Program-made: the position numbers and the translations under genes | Part shown: piece after piece, positions 13,294 through 24,714 of the stretch | Position numbering within the stretch: position 1 is the first letter of the stretch | Layout of the letters: each line of letters starts with the position of its first letter | DNA from: Oryza sativa Japonica Group | Taxonomy: Eukaryota; Streptophyta; Magnoliopsida; Poales; Poaceae | NCBI RefSeq assembly: GCF_034140825.1 | Contig: NC_089036.1 | Span: forward strand, 126,501 to 190,500 | Direction: 5' to 3' | DNA length: 64,000 bases | Notes under the pieces: model-generated | Database searches by the model: none | What the model saw: the letters and a program-made list of their open reading frames with translations, nothing else | Told to the model about the DNA's origin: nothing

Positions 13294-14694
13294 ATGGTGC
13301 AATTCCGCAGCTCTCTCAGCATGAGCCGGGCACGGACCCGCCACGGCGATGGCGACGACCGCGGCTGGAACCAGCTCCACGTCGCCTCCCGCAAGGGCGA
13401 CCTCAACCAGGTAATCCTCACGTTGTCATCTCTTACGTTTTACTAACTGCTCTATTATAATTATATTATGCATTGGCTTATTTTCTCCACGCAGCACCAC
13501 CACCATCGTAATGCTTCTTTAAAGATAACGCATACTCTTCTACTACATAGATTATAACAGTACTGAATGATTATAGAGGAGGGTTAACAACAACTCATAA
13601 TTTGAATCAAACAACAAGGAATGTAACCATCTCTGCAAATAGTAATAAAGGATAAATACTACGAGTAGTAAATTATCATTAGTCGCCAAATAAATTAGCC
13701 TTCATGTCATCACCATTGAAACAATAAATTTGATTTTTCTTTTTTTTCTTCCTAAGGTGAGGCGTCTCCTGGATGATGGCATGGATGTCAATGCACCTGC
13801 ATGGGGGCCAAAATCACCTGGCGCTACCCCCCTGCATTTGGCTGCTCAGGGTGGACATGTTAAAATCATGGACGAGCTACTGGAGCGGGGTGCAAATATT
13901 GATGCTCGCACAAAAGGAGCTTGTGGATGTAAGCTCAAATGTTTCTTCCCAGTCATTGCATGCATTTTCATGCTTCTAGAGCTTGCCTATTCTCTTTTAT
14001 TTACGATTGGTCTGAGAGCAGTTTCTATTTATTATTATTACATATAAAGAAGGTTTCATGCCCCCCCTTGTTTTCAGTCCTCTGTTGAGCAGATTACTTC
14101 TATATTCACTACTGCTGCTTGATTGCACACCCCATCTAGTTTAGTGGATTGACTTGTTTTTATTCAATCATTATAGGAGACCATATCCTTGAATGAAAGC
14201 TACTCCATGTTTCATATACTCAGAAGTTTCTGATGTCTTGCTCATTAGATCGAAACGTACAAGTAACTTTCTCATGAATGGTGTATGTCTTCATTTAATA
14301 CCTGCAATGTTGTACTATGCAAATTGCAAATACCGTAATGTTCTGGATGAAATTATTTATTTGCTCAGTTTTCTGTTCCCAACTTCTCCAGTGGTTTTAA
14401 ATTTATTAAAACACCTTGTACACTCAAAGAGGAGGTCACTTTACCTCCGGAATCTTACATTTTCCTCGTTTGGTGGAATCAGGGACCCCTCTACATATTG
14501 CTGCTAAGGAAAGGAACAAAAGAGCTGTCAGGTTTCTGATTGAGAATGGTGCATTCTTGCCACCTGACATGAATGACCACAGGTTCAATCCTCCTCTCCA
14601 TTACTGCTCTGGATTGGAATGGGCATATGAGATGAAGCGCATGCAAGACGAAAGTGATTCGACCGGTGAAACTTCTCTGGGCTCGGAGAGCTAG
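13294..14694 (+). CDS. PIA2: Ankyrin-repeat protein, phytochrome-interacting PIA type
   Basis: Three exons (13294..13410, 13757..13928, 14483..14694) give 166 aa. The protein is almost all ankyrin repeats: DDRGWNQLHVASRKGDLNQ, then GATPLHLAAQGGHVKIMDEL, then GWTPLHIAAKERNKRAVRF, each with the TPLH..A..G helix signature. The conserved tail NPPLHYCSGLEWAYEMKRMQ follows. Length, repeat order and this tail match the plant PIA1/PIA2 family (phytochrome-interacting ankyrin-repeat proteins), which bind phytochrome and modulate light signalling in Arabidopsis. The split Trp codon (t|gg) across intron 2 restores the GWTPLH motif, which supports the splice choice. An ATG at codon 10 (MSRARTRHG) is an alternative start. 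Function in this plant is inferred from the family. Confidence 0.88.
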
Positions 14695-15475
14695 AGGAAA
14701 GCAATCTCCTCAGTCTGGCAAAGAGGTCAATCTTGGATCAACAGAGTTTGTAAACATCAAGGGTCACGTTTACTTTGTGAAATTGGAACGAATTACCATG
14801 TGAATCTTACATGCGACATGGTACTAGCATGCATTGCGATGTTGTTGTGGGGTTACTTGTGTTTTCGATAATTGCATTGTGTTCTTACTACACTGGTAGC
14901 ATGTATTCTACTACACATTCTTAATATCAGAATCAATATCCGGTTTGCGTCCTATGACAGTATGCAATGTGTTTCTTTTTTGATGTTGTTGCTCTTACTA
15001 AGAAATAGGATGTGTTGACGCTTATCACCGGAGGTTCTACTACTTTGGCTGCAAGGTCGATGGAGCCACATACGATACGAATTTACGCTCATCGTCAATT
15101 CATCATCATTAAAAAGAAAAAAAATCAGCAATAGCACAGTAGCAGCAATATTCATTCATATCAACGGGCAGCAGGGTACAGTGGATTAATAACGAAACAA
15201 GTCAAGAGTCACTAGTCTACATACATGAAAACGCTGCCCCACCTATGAAAACTTGAGCCGAGCTACTAAAGTTCGCTGCAATACATCATGCTTACGAGTT
15301 AACACCACCGGCATGCATCCATCCATTCTGCACACAGGCAAACTAAACTGGATGGAGGTACATAAGCTTAGCTCACATGCACTCTGGCTGCTGAACCAAC
15401 GTTTTGGATGATGAACACAAAGACTCCCTGGACTTCCTCCATATCATAACAGCATACAATGAGCTGCCCGTAAAT
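14695..15475. other. Convergent 3' flanks of the ankyrin and SmD3 genes
   Basis: The two genes face each other. The region should hold both 3' UTRs; no coding exon or clear repeat was seen. Confidence 0.45.
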
Positions 15476-17741
15476 CTACCGCCTCACAGGAGGTGCACCA
15501 CCCCGTCCAACTGGACCACCACCACGACCAGCAGCAGCCTGCATCAATTGGAGGTCAAAAGATTAAATGTTGCGACAAACAGAGCACACATCAAAAAACA
15601 GCCTTGAAGGCCAGTTAGTACATGTGCATAACCTTACGCTAAATACTTAAAGGTTTGTGTAATTTAAATATAGATGCTTCAAGGTGATAGATGAAGGGAA
15701 AGTATTAACAGAGAGAAGATTAACTTTGTACTTGTTAACAGTTGACATAATATTTGTCAGCTTAATTTCAGAATCACGGCATAACGCAATTTATATTGTC
15801 TTTAGTAGGTTTGAAACTCAATGCATGAAATCAATGGATTTGCAAGCACTGATTATATAATAGTAGTAGTTAAGATTCACCAGCCTATATCATTTCAGAA
15901 TCACTGCACGATGGGATACTGTCCTTGTTCCTTAATGGAGTTAAAACAGAGTGCATAAAGTTAATGGTCCTTGAGTTGATAGCAATATGATGGACCATCA
16001 CATGGTTGTAAACACATTCACAATTAAATATTCTGCATTATATGTTGGGCAAATGTTACTGAAAGAATGAAAAGCAGAGTATGGTTATAGGAAAAGGTAA
16101 ATGGATTCATTCAGTCATGGAGTCACCCATCTAGTAGGTTATATGGTCTAACTGGGCACTGGACAGCCAACCACGTGAGCAAACAGGCAATTCACCAAAA
16201 TATAGGGACACCCACTTCATGTATATGAGGCAAGCATGATATAGTAGAACCATTTTTTGGAACACTGAGACATGAGCAATTTTGAATATGGCACTAGGGA
16301 ATTGTGGCAAAATAAGAAAAGTAACCACATAATACCAAGCATACTAATGACTGGATAGAAACTTCCTTTCCTTAAAGGTAACATGACTCCTGCCTACAAT
16401 GGTTATTTCTTAGAGCAGCTGCAGATTGTCATGCAAAAAGATGAGGCAAAGACTCCATTGATGAATTGATAGGTGTGGCTCAGTTTCGGTTTGCATTATG
16501 GTGCTAGGGCAAGATTTAGTTGCACAAACACTAGCTCATAACTCTCCTATCTGAAGATTTATCTGTCTATGTCATGGTTAGCCATCAGCCGGCAACGTGA
16601 TTTTGAAAAAAAAAAGAAAAAGAAAAAAAAGAGAGAGATGTTTTTCATCAGAACAACAAACAAGGACCATAACAGTTTTAAATGCAAAGGCTTAAAATTA
16701 TTTGCATGTACTACACTGACCAGCATGAGCTCCCTGAAAATAGAAATCCAGTGCTATTTGCTTTCTCTAATCGAATTTTGGCCAAGCAATACTGATGAAT
16801 CAAGCAGTAGGAGGTTAGATGTGAAATCTTCATGTTGAAAGCAAGCAGTTGATTACCCAATGGTTATTTCTAAGAGGACCTGCTGATTGTCATGCAAAAA
16901 GATGAGGTAAAGACCCCATTGACAAATTGATATGCGTGGCTCAGTTTCAATTTGCCTTATGGTGCTAGTGCAAGATTAGTTGCACGAAAACTAGGTCCAA
17001 ACTGTCCTATCTGAAGATTTATCTGTCTATGACATGGTCAGACGGCAATATGATGATTTTGAAAAAGGATGATTTTCATCAGAACAAAGGATCAGGACCA
17101 TTATCAATTTTTGCATGAACTCCCTGAAAATGCCAGTGCTATTTGTTTTCTCTAATCGAATTTAGAGCAAGCAGTAGTAATGAATCGAACGCTAGGAGGT
17201 TAGAAGTGAAACTATCATGGAGAAAGCAAGCAGAGCAGATGATTACCCGAGCACGCATAGCAACGGCACGGCCACGGCCAACACCAATAGCTGAGCCTTT
17301 ACCCTGCAGGAGGCGAGAGGCATGTCACAATCCAATTCCAAGAGGAGGAGGAGAAAAGAGAGTGGGTGAAAAGAAATACCCTAATCCTAGCCTCGAGGCG
17401 CTTGAACATGGGGGCGTTCTTGAGCATGTCGGGTATGATCATGAACCTGACCCTGCTTCCTCTGATGAAGACGTGCTCCAGCTGGGAGACCTTGCCGTCC
17501 TATACATATATATATGTGCACAGAAAGAATCAAGAATCTAAGAAGAAGAGGCGCATGATTCGAAGGAAGGAAGGAAGGGTACCTTGGCGGTGAAGGTGAT
17601 GTTGTCGAGCTGGCAGTTCCAGTTGTCCTCGCACTCGACCATGGAGCCGCGGTACACCTCGCCGGTCTTGAGCTCCACGGTCACCACGTGCCCCGCCGCC
17701 TCGTGCAGCAGCTTCACTGGGATACCAAGGCTGCGGCTCAT
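15476..17741 (-). CDS. SMD3: Small nuclear ribonucleoprotein SmD3
   Basis: Core Sm protein of the spliceosomal U1, U2, U4 and U5 snRNPs, part of the heptameric ring on the snRNA Sm site. Four exons (17583..17741, 17380..17499, 17247..17303, 15476..15538) encode 132 aa, the usual SmD3 size. The start [18 protein letters not shown] and Sm1 motif ([20 protein letters not shown]) are near-invariant in eukaryotes. Sm2 is [20 protein letters not shown]. The C-terminus is Arg/Gly-rich ([11 protein letters not shown]), the type of tail that is dimethylated. Intron 3 is long (about 1.7 kb) and holds duplicated segments. Site II motifs cluster upstream. Confidence 0.96.
15767..17235. repeat. Duplicated segments inside SmD3 intron 3
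   Basis: Two long diverged tandem units occupy about 16397-16851 and 16858-17234. Both start caatggttatttct, share tgtcatgcaaaaagatgagg and ctatctgaagatttatctgt, and end aggaggttaga.gtgaaa followed by gaaagcaagcag. A second shorter pair starts atttcagaatcac at 15767 and about 15893. Copies differ by several substitutions and indels, so they are not recent. Confidence 0.8.
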
Positions 17742-17904
17742 CTTCCTCCTAGGGTTGGGTAGAGAAGGGAAACCCTAGCTAGGCAGACGCGACGACGAGT
17801 TGTTGTTGGTGGTGGTGGTGGTCTGGTGGAGGAGGAAGATGGCGGCGGCGGCGGCGGAGGGGAGTCGAGTCGAGTCGAGGAGGGCAGATGAGAGAGATGG
17901 AGGC

Positions 17905-17995
17905 GAGGGGGCGACTTCGATGGGCCCAAGCCCAATACCATCAATATGAAAGGCCCAAACTTGTCTCTGCCAAACCTTCAGAATTTGGGCCTAAA
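17905..17995 (-). promoter_or_regulatory. Site II (TGGGCC/T) cluster upstream of SmD3
   Basis: TGGGCCC at 17921, and AGGCCCAA and TTGGGCC at about 17951 and 17985, within 260 bp upstream of the SmD3 start. Site II motifs bind TCP factors and mark promoters of growth-related genes. A telo-box-like CTAGGGTT occurs at about 17748. This is sequence-based; activity is inferred. Confidence 0.55.
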
Positions 17996-18259
17996 CACAA
18001 CAGAGCTTCTCCACGTTTCAATAAAAAAAATCGTATTTAACGTTGTAATATGGCTTATTTATGCCTTTTGTTAACAATGTAGAATGTATTAAATAACATA
18101 CAAGATTAAACCCCCTTGTTAAAAGGAATAGAAATGACAAATCTCCGAGACTTCGTATCTTAAAGTGTCATATAAGATATACAAGCAAACAAGCCTAGTT
18201 AACTCCAAAAGCATGTGAAAGAGTATCGGTCACCATATTTGTTCCTCATATATATATAC

Positions 18260-19238
18260 TGTTGAGATTATGGGCATATAATGATTTAATTTATTCCATA
18301 AATAAGTCATGACATTACAGATGAAAACTAGCATGAACGCATCATTAGATCTACACATGTAAACTACGCAGAATAACATGAACAGATCAAATATGCGCAA
18401 CATATTGAACACGTACCGAGGTGACGAAAAGACCGGCTGCTTGGTCGAAACTTTTCGCAGGTGTCTACGAAGGCACGAAACACGCGAGCGAAGAGGAAGG
18501 CGAGCCGTCGCGAACGAACAGGGAGCAGTCGCGCGAAGCGCTTCCCAAAAACCTTATTGCCGCCTTCTCCCGGTGCAGGACGTCAAAGGCAGAGGTTCCG
18601 GAGACCTGCTCTCCCGATCGCTGGTGCACGCCGGGTCTACGAGCGACGGCGCAGTACAGAGTAGGAGGCAAACCCTAGATTGATTTTCGCATATATTGCG
18701 TGAAGACGGCGGGTCGGTTTATATAGAGAAAGGTCGCTTGATCAGGGCGCCCGCACGATCTCTACTGCGCGTAACCGAACCGGATAAGTCGCGCGTAACT
18801 TATCCGGACTCCACGCCGTTTGCACGCATCGGATTTTTCGGAACGTTTCCAAAACAAAAACGAATCCGAATTTGCAGCAAAACAAAACTGCAAAAAGAGG
18901 CTGCATCTGCGCAAGGGTGAGGAGCCAATTTTTCGGACCATTCGACGCGTACGTCGTGCACGCGCGCCGCCTGCCCTGCCCTGCCCTGCCCAGGCCAGGC
19001 CAGGCCAGGCGAGGCGAGGCGAGGCGAGCGAGCGCGCGCGTGTGTTTCCCCTCTTCTCTCCACCACACATGCTTCAAGTGGCTAGGAGGGCATCCTCCCT
19101 TTTAAGGAGGTCCCCCTCTCCTAGAATAAGCAAGGTGGTACTAAACTCCACATGCATGCCATCCCATGAGGTGGGCTTTTGTGATTTTCCAAAGAATTAA
19201 TCTTCGAGTGGGCTAAGACCCATTCATTAATTCCAACA
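18260..19238 (-). repeat. Copia 3' LTR
   Basis: Terminal repeat of 979 bp on the left side of the element in window coordinates; partner of the repeat at the right end. Confidence 0.95.
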
Positions 19239-19794
19239 ATCCCCCACCAAATCTCAAAATCCCACTGAGATTTGCCTTTTCCAATGTACTGTTTATATAC
19301 CAGCGGTTCGATGGAGACCAATTAAGGTTGAACATCCACCTAGAACTCCAAGCTACACTTACTCACAACTTGAACAATGGACTACGCCTTGAATTGCAAG
19401 TCTTGTGCAAGCAAGTTTCACTCAAAGTCTTATCTGGTACTAGACCGTCTGTAGACTACCCCTCGGGTGGAGCGTATAAGTCATACTCCTAGGTCTTTAG
19501 TAAGCTTCCTAGAAGATTCACCCAAAATCTTCATGGACTGCGACCAACAGTCAAGCTCACAAAGGTGAGTTCCTTCAAGAATGCTCTGCAGGACAACATC
19601 TTTGCTAATTAAAGCCAACAGAACTCATTAAGGCATAGCCAACCTGCCTTGCAGCTCACGAGAGTATATGCATCTTCACTTAGAGAGGGTATATATATTG
19701 GTACTCTCCTCTAGTTTATTAATGGTTTGTTCTTCCCAGGATCTAATTCACGGGATCTCCGATCACATAGACTGGGTTACCACCATAGTATAAC

Positions 19795-22700
19795 TCACAT
19801 GGGTCTCAAACCCATCTCCTTCGATGCATTGTCTATCACATTTCGTGATAGTCCCTTCGTGAAGGGATCTGCCAGGTTTCTCGCTGTTTGGATGTAATCC
19901 AACGTTATAACTCCGGAGTTTCTTAATTTCCTGACAGACTTCAATCGTCTTTTCACATGTCTAGACGATTTCATATTATCCTTAGAACTATTCACTTTGA
20001 CAATTACCGTTTGATTGTCACAGTTCATAAGGATAGCCGGCACCGGTTTTTCAACAACAGGCAGATCCATTAATAGATCACGCAACCATTCTGCCTCAAC
20101 AGTAGCAGTATCCAGTGCCGTTAGCTCTGCTTCCATGGTTGACCTCGTCAAAATTGTCTGTTTGCAAGACCTCCATGAAACAGCACCACCACCCAGTGTG
20201 AAAACATATCCACTAGTGGCTTTGATCTCATCCACATCAGAGATCCAGTTAGAATCACTATAACCCTCCAGTACCGCAGGATACCCAGTATAGTGAAGCC
20301 CCAATTCCACAGTACCTTTCAGATAGCGCATTACTCGCTCAAGCGCACGCCAGTGATCATCTCCCGGATTAGAGGTAAATCGGCTCAACTTGCTCACAGC
20401 AAAGAAGATATCAGGCCTAGTTGCACTAGCCAGGTACATCAACGAGCCAATGATTTGGGAGTATTCCAGTTGATTCCTAGCAATTCTCTTGTTCTTGCGA
20501 AGCGACAAGCTAGGATCATAAGGTGTTGGAGAAGGCTTACTATCAATGTAGCCAAAGCGATTCAAAATCTTCTCCACATAATGAGACTGCAAGAGTGTAA
20601 TCCCATTCTCACCTCTAATTAGCTTAATGTTTAAAATAACATCAGCTACTCCCAAATCTTTCATATCAAAATTTTGAGACAAGAATGATTTAACCTCATT
20701 TATCACCTCAATGTTTGTCCCAAATATCAGTATGTCGTCAACATACAAGCACAAAATAACTCCCTCACCCCCACCATGGCGATAGTACACACATTTATCT
20801 GCCTCATTGACTGCAAAGCCTGCAGATGTCAATGTTTTGTCAAATTTCTCATGCCATTGCTTAGGAGCTTGTTTCAGACCATACAAAGACTTCAACAATT
20901 TGCACACTTTGCCTTCTTGACCTTCAAGTACAAACCCATCAGGTTGATCCATATAGATCTCCTCATCCAGCTCTCCATTAAGAAAAGCTGTCTTAACGTC
21001 CATTTGATGAACGAGAAGACCATGTGAGGCTGCTAGGGAAAGTAGCACACGAATTGTGGTCAATCTAGCAACAGGTGAGTAAGTGTCAAAGAAATCTTCG
21101 CCTTCTCTCTGAGTATAGCCCTTAGCAACAAGCCGAGCCTTGTACTTTTCAATAGTACCGTCAGGCCTAAGCTTCTTCTTGAACACCCACTTGCACCCCA
21201 CAGGTTTACACCCATAGGGTCGCTCTGTCACCTCCCAAGTCCCGTTAGCGATAATGGAATCCATTTCACTACGGACAGCCTCCTTCCAGTAGTCTGCATC
21301 AGGAGATGCATATGCTTCTGAAATTGACTTAGGAGTGTCATCCACGAGGTACACAGTGAAATCATCACCAAAAGACTTAGCCGTCCTTTGTCTCTTACTC
21401 CTTCGAGGAGCTTCACTGACATCCTCCTCAGAGACAAGTTCATGTGTATGTTCAGTTTGTTCTGGTGGTGTGATTGAACTGGGAATTATTTCAGAGGGTT
21501 GGTTCGAACCACTATGTGTATCCTTCATTGGGAAAAAGCTCTCAAAGAAGGTAGCATCACGAGACTCCATAATTGTACCAACATGCATGTCCGGTACCTC
21601 GGATTTAACTATTAAAAATCTATAGGCAATGCTATGATGAGCATATCCCAGAAAAACACAGTCCACAGTCTTAGGTCCAAGTTTGCGCTTCTTCGTTATT
21701 GGTACATTGACTTTCGCCAAGCACCCCCATGTGCGCAAATAAGAAAGTGATGGTTTTCTACCAATCCATATCTCATATGGTGTTTTGTCCTTATTTCTGT
21801 TAGGAACTCTGTTTAACACATGATTTGAGGTCAACAATGCCTCCCCCCACCATGCCTTAGGCAGTCCCGCGGTGTCCAACATGGCATTCACCAAGTCAGT
21901 CAGTGTGCGGTTCTTCCTTTCAGCAATCCCATTAGACTCGGGAGAATAGGGAGGCGTCCTCTCATGTATGATGCCATGTTCCTCACAGAATAAGTCAAAC
22001 TCGTTCGAGAAAAACTCTCCACCACGATCAGACCTAAGCCTTTTTATCTTTCTGTCAAGTTGATTTTCAACCTCTGCCTTATAAATTTTAAAATAGTCTA
22101 GAGCCTCGTCTTTCGTTTTCAACAAGTACACATAGCAAAATCTAGTAGCATCATCAATCAATGTCATGAAATATCGTTTTCCACCCTTCGTCAACACCCC
22201 ATTCATTTCACAAAGATCTGAATGTAGGAGTTCTAGTGGTGCCAAGTTTCTCTCCTCGGCAGCCTTGTGAGGCTTGCGAGGTTGCTTCGATTGCACACAA
22301 CTATGGCACTTAGAACCTTTGACAATGGAAAACTTAGGAATTAAACACATGCTGGAAAGCCGAGACATCAAGCCAAAATTAATATGACATAAACGTGAAT
22401 GCCAAACATTAGCCTCATCATCCACACTGCCACAAATATGGTTCACAGACTTATTGCAGAAATCAGAAAGGGAAAAGCGGAACAGGCCTCCGCACTCATA
22501 ACCTTTACCAATAAAATATCCATGTTTAGACACGACTACTTTATTAGACTCAAAAACCAACTTAAATCCGTCTCTAGTCAGACGGGAGCCACTAACAAGA
22601 TTCCTGTCGATAGAAGGGACATGCTGCACGTTCTTCAGCTGCACGATCTTTCCCGAAGTAAACTTCAGATCTACCGTGCCAACACCATGAACAGAAGCAT

Positions 22701-23703
22701 GTGACCCATTCCCCATTAGGACGGTGGAACCCCGTGCGACCTGATAAGAAGAAAACAATGAGATGTCAGCACAAACATGTACATTGGCCCCAGTATCAAC
22801 CCACCAATTAGTAGATTGATTAACTGAAAAAACAGTAGGTAAATTACCATACCCGCTTCCATCTCCAGTGTTGCCAATGGTCACATTAGCAGACTTAGAA
22901 GTCTGCCCTGCAGGTGCCTTCATCCCCTTGCGTTGTGGACACTTCCTAGCCAGATGACCAACTTGGCCACACACAAAGCAAGTCCTCTCATCCTGATTAG
23001 GATTGTTGTTGTTCTTCTTCTGCTTCTTGAAGTTGGTGGTCTGCTGAGCTTTGTATTTCCCCTTGCTCTTGTTCTGGGCCTTGTGCACAACATTGGCACT
23101 GGACTGCCCACCATCGCCCTTAGACGCGGCATCTTTTTCCCGAGCTTTCTCCTCAACATCAAGAGACGCAATCAACCCCTCAACGGAGTATTCCTGTCTC
23201 TTGTGTTTGAGTGCAGTACCGAAACTCCTCCAAGATGGAGGTAGTTTTGCAATAATGCACCCGGCCACAAATTTGTCGGGTAAGACACACTTAAGGAGTT
23301 CGAGTTCCTTAGCCATGGTTTGTATCTCATGAGCCTGTTCGACTACAGAACGGTTGTCAGCCATTTTGTAGTCATGAAACTGCTCCATGATATACAGATC
23401 ATTGCTAGCATCAGTAGCACCGAATTTAGTATTCAGTGCATCCCACAACTCCTTAGCGTCGGTCATATGCATATACACCTCGACCAGACGATCGCCAAGA
23501 ACGCTAAGAATGCATCCCACAAAGAGAGTAGTGGCTTCCTCGAATTGCTTCTGCTGTTCAGCAGTAAGAACTCCTTCAGGTTTGCCAGTACTCACCCAGA
23601 AGCATTTCATAGCTGTCAGCCACAGAGTGACCCTGATCTGCCATCTCTTAAAATGCACACCGGTGAATTTATCCGGCCTCAGTGCATCGGCAAAACCAGC
23701 CAT
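19795..23703 (-). CDS. Copia gag-pol polyprotein
   Basis: About 1302 codons from [10 protein letters not shown]. Domains in Copia order are the gag region with a CCHC zinc knuckle ([14 protein letters not shown], near 22935-22980), aspartic protease ([12 protein letters not shown], near 22780-22805), integrase with GAG pre-domain ([21 protein letters not shown]; about 22400-21700), reverse transcriptase (YVDDILIFG, near 20740), and RNase H ([11 protein letters not shown], near 20130). Integrase before reverse transcriptase places it in Copia, not Gypsy. Only 36 bp separate the 5' LTR from the chosen start; the frame is also open back into the LTR. Confidence 0.95.
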   Translation of the reverse strand: MAGFADALRPDKFTGVHFKRWQIRVTLWLTAMKCFWVSTGKPEGVLTAEQQKQFEEATTLFVGCILSVLGDRLVEVYMHMTDAKELWDALNTKFGATDASNDLYIMEQFHDYKMADNRSVVEQAHEIQTMAKELELLKCVLPDKFVAGCIIAKLPPSWRSFGTALKHKRQEYSVEGLIASLDVEEKAREKDAASKGDGGQSSANVVHKAQNKSKGKYKAQQTTNFKKQKKNNNNPNQDERTCFVCGQVGHLARKCPQRKGMKAPAGQTSKSANVTIGNTGDGSGYGNLPTVFSVNQSTNWWVDTGANVHVCADISLFSSYQVARGSTVLMGNGSHASVHGVGTVDLKFTSGKIVQLKNVQHVPSIDRNLVSGSRLTRDGFKLVFESNKVVVSKHGYFIGKGYECGGLFRFSLSDFCNKSVNHICGSVDDEANVWHSRLCHINFGLMSRLSSMCLIPKFSIVKGSKCHSCVQSKQPRKPHKAAEERNLAPLELLHSDLCEMNGVLTKGGKRYFMTLIDDATRFCYVYLLKTKDEALDYFKIYKAEVENQLDRKIKRLRSDRGGEFFSNEFDLFCEEHGIIHERTPPYSPESNGIAERKNRTLTDLVNAMLDTAGLPKAWWGEALLTSNHVLNRVPNRNKDKTPYEIWIGRKPSLSYLRTWGCLAKVNVPITKKRKLGPKTVDCVFLGYAHHSIAYRFLIVKSEVPDMHVGTIMESRDATFFESFFPMKDTHSGSNQPSEIIPSSITPPEQTEHTHELVSEEDVSEAPRRSKRQRTAKSFGDDFTVYLVDDTPKSISEAYASPDADYWKEAVRSEMDSIIANGTWEVTERPYGCKPVGCKWVFKKKLRPDGTIEKYKARLVAKGYTQREGEDFFDTYSPVARLTTIRVLLSLAASHGLLVHQMDVKTAFLNGELDEEIYMDQPDGFVLEGQEGKVCKLLKSLYGLKQAPKQWHEKFDKTLTSAGFAVNEADKCVYYRHGGGEGVILCLYVDDILIFGTNIEVINEVKSFLSQNFDMKDLGVADVILNIKLIRGENGITLLQSHYVEKILNRFGYIDSKPSPTPYDPSLSLRKNKRIARNQLEYSQIIGSLMYLASATRPDIFFAVSKLSRFTSNPGDDHWRALERVMRYLKGTVELGLHYTGYPAVLEGYSDSNWISDVDEIKATSGYVFTLGGGAVSWRSCKQTILTRSTMEAELTALDTATVEAEWLRDLLMDLPVVEKPVPAILMNCDNQTVIVKVNSSKDNMKSSRHVKRRLKSVRKLRNSGVITLDYIQTARNLADPFTKGLSRNVIDNASKEMGLRPM

Positions 23704-23739
23704 AGTAAAATCACAGTGCCTATAATAAGGTTTTTGGAT

Positions 23740-24709
23740 TGTTGAGATTATGGGCATATAATGATTTAATTTATTCCATAAATAAGTCATGACATTACAG
23801 ATGAAAACTAGCATGAACGCATCATTAGATCTACACATGTAAACTACGCAGAATAACATGAACAGATCAAATATGCGCAACATATTGAACACGTACCGAG
23901 GTGACGAAAAGACCGGCTGCTTGGTCGAAACTTTTCGCAGGTGTCTACGAAGGCACGAAACACGCGAGCGAAGAGGAAGGCGAGCCGTCGCGAACGAACA
24001 GGGAGCAGTCGCGCGAAGCGCTTCCCAAAAACCTTATTGCCGCCTTCTCCCGGTGCAGGACGTCAAAGGCAGAGGTTCCGGAGACCTGCTCTCCCGATCG
24101 CTGGTGCACGCCGGCGAGCGGGATGGAGTAGTCTACGAGCGACGGCGCAGTACAGAGTAGGAGGCAAACCCTAGATTGATTTTCGCATATATTGCGTGAA
24201 GACGGCGGGTCGGTTTATATAGAGAAAGGTCGCTTGATCAGGGCGCCCGCACGATCTCTACTGCGCGTAACCGAACCGGATAAGTCGCGCGTAACTTATC
24301 CGGACTCCACGCCGTTTGCACGCATCGGATTTTTCGGAACGTTTCCAAAACAAAAACGAATCCGAATTTGCAGCAAAACAAAACTGCAAAAAGAGGCTGC
24401 ATCTGCGCAAGGGTGAGGAGCCAATTTTTCGGACCATTCGACGCGTACGTCGTGCACGCGCGCCGCCTGCCCTGCCCTGCCCAGGCCAGGCGAGGCGAGC
24501 GAGCGCGCGCGTGTGTTTCCCCTCTTCTCTCCACCACACATGCTTCAAGTGGCTAGGAGGGCATCCTCCCTTTTAAGGAGGTCCCCCTCTCCTAGAATAA
24601 GCAAGGTGGTACTAAACTCCACATGCATGCCATCCCATGAGGTGGGCTTTTGTGATTTTCCAAAGAATTAATCTTCGAGTGGGCTAAGACCCATTCATTA
24701 ATTCCAACA
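23740..24709 (-). repeat. Copia 5' LTR
   Basis: Terminal repeat of 970 bp. As the upstream LTR it should carry the promoter; a ctatataaacc motif is present on the element strand. Confidence 0.95.
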
Positions 24710-24714
24710 TATAC

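Larger units (their letters stand above)
18260..24709 (-). mobile_element. Copia-type LTR retrotransposon, apparently whole and recent
   Basis: Runs on the minus strand. LTRs lie at 18260-19238 (3' LTR) and 23740-24709 (5' LTR), each starting TGTTGGAATT and ending CTCAACA on the element strand. The pair is flanked by identical 5-bp duplications, tatac (18255-18259 and 24710-24714). A polypurine tract (ggtgggggat) adjoins the 3' LTR. One gag-pol frame lies between. The LTRs look almost identical by eye, differing mainly in short GC-rich repeat lengths, so insertion is recent, likely well under a million years. A TATA motif lies in the 5' LTR near 24212-24224. The element looks whole. Confidence 0.95.

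Noticed and set aside
18378-18683. Small frames repeated at 18.4 kb and 23.9 kb
   Set aside because: Both copies lie in the two LTRs of the Copia element; the duplication is explained by the LTR pair.
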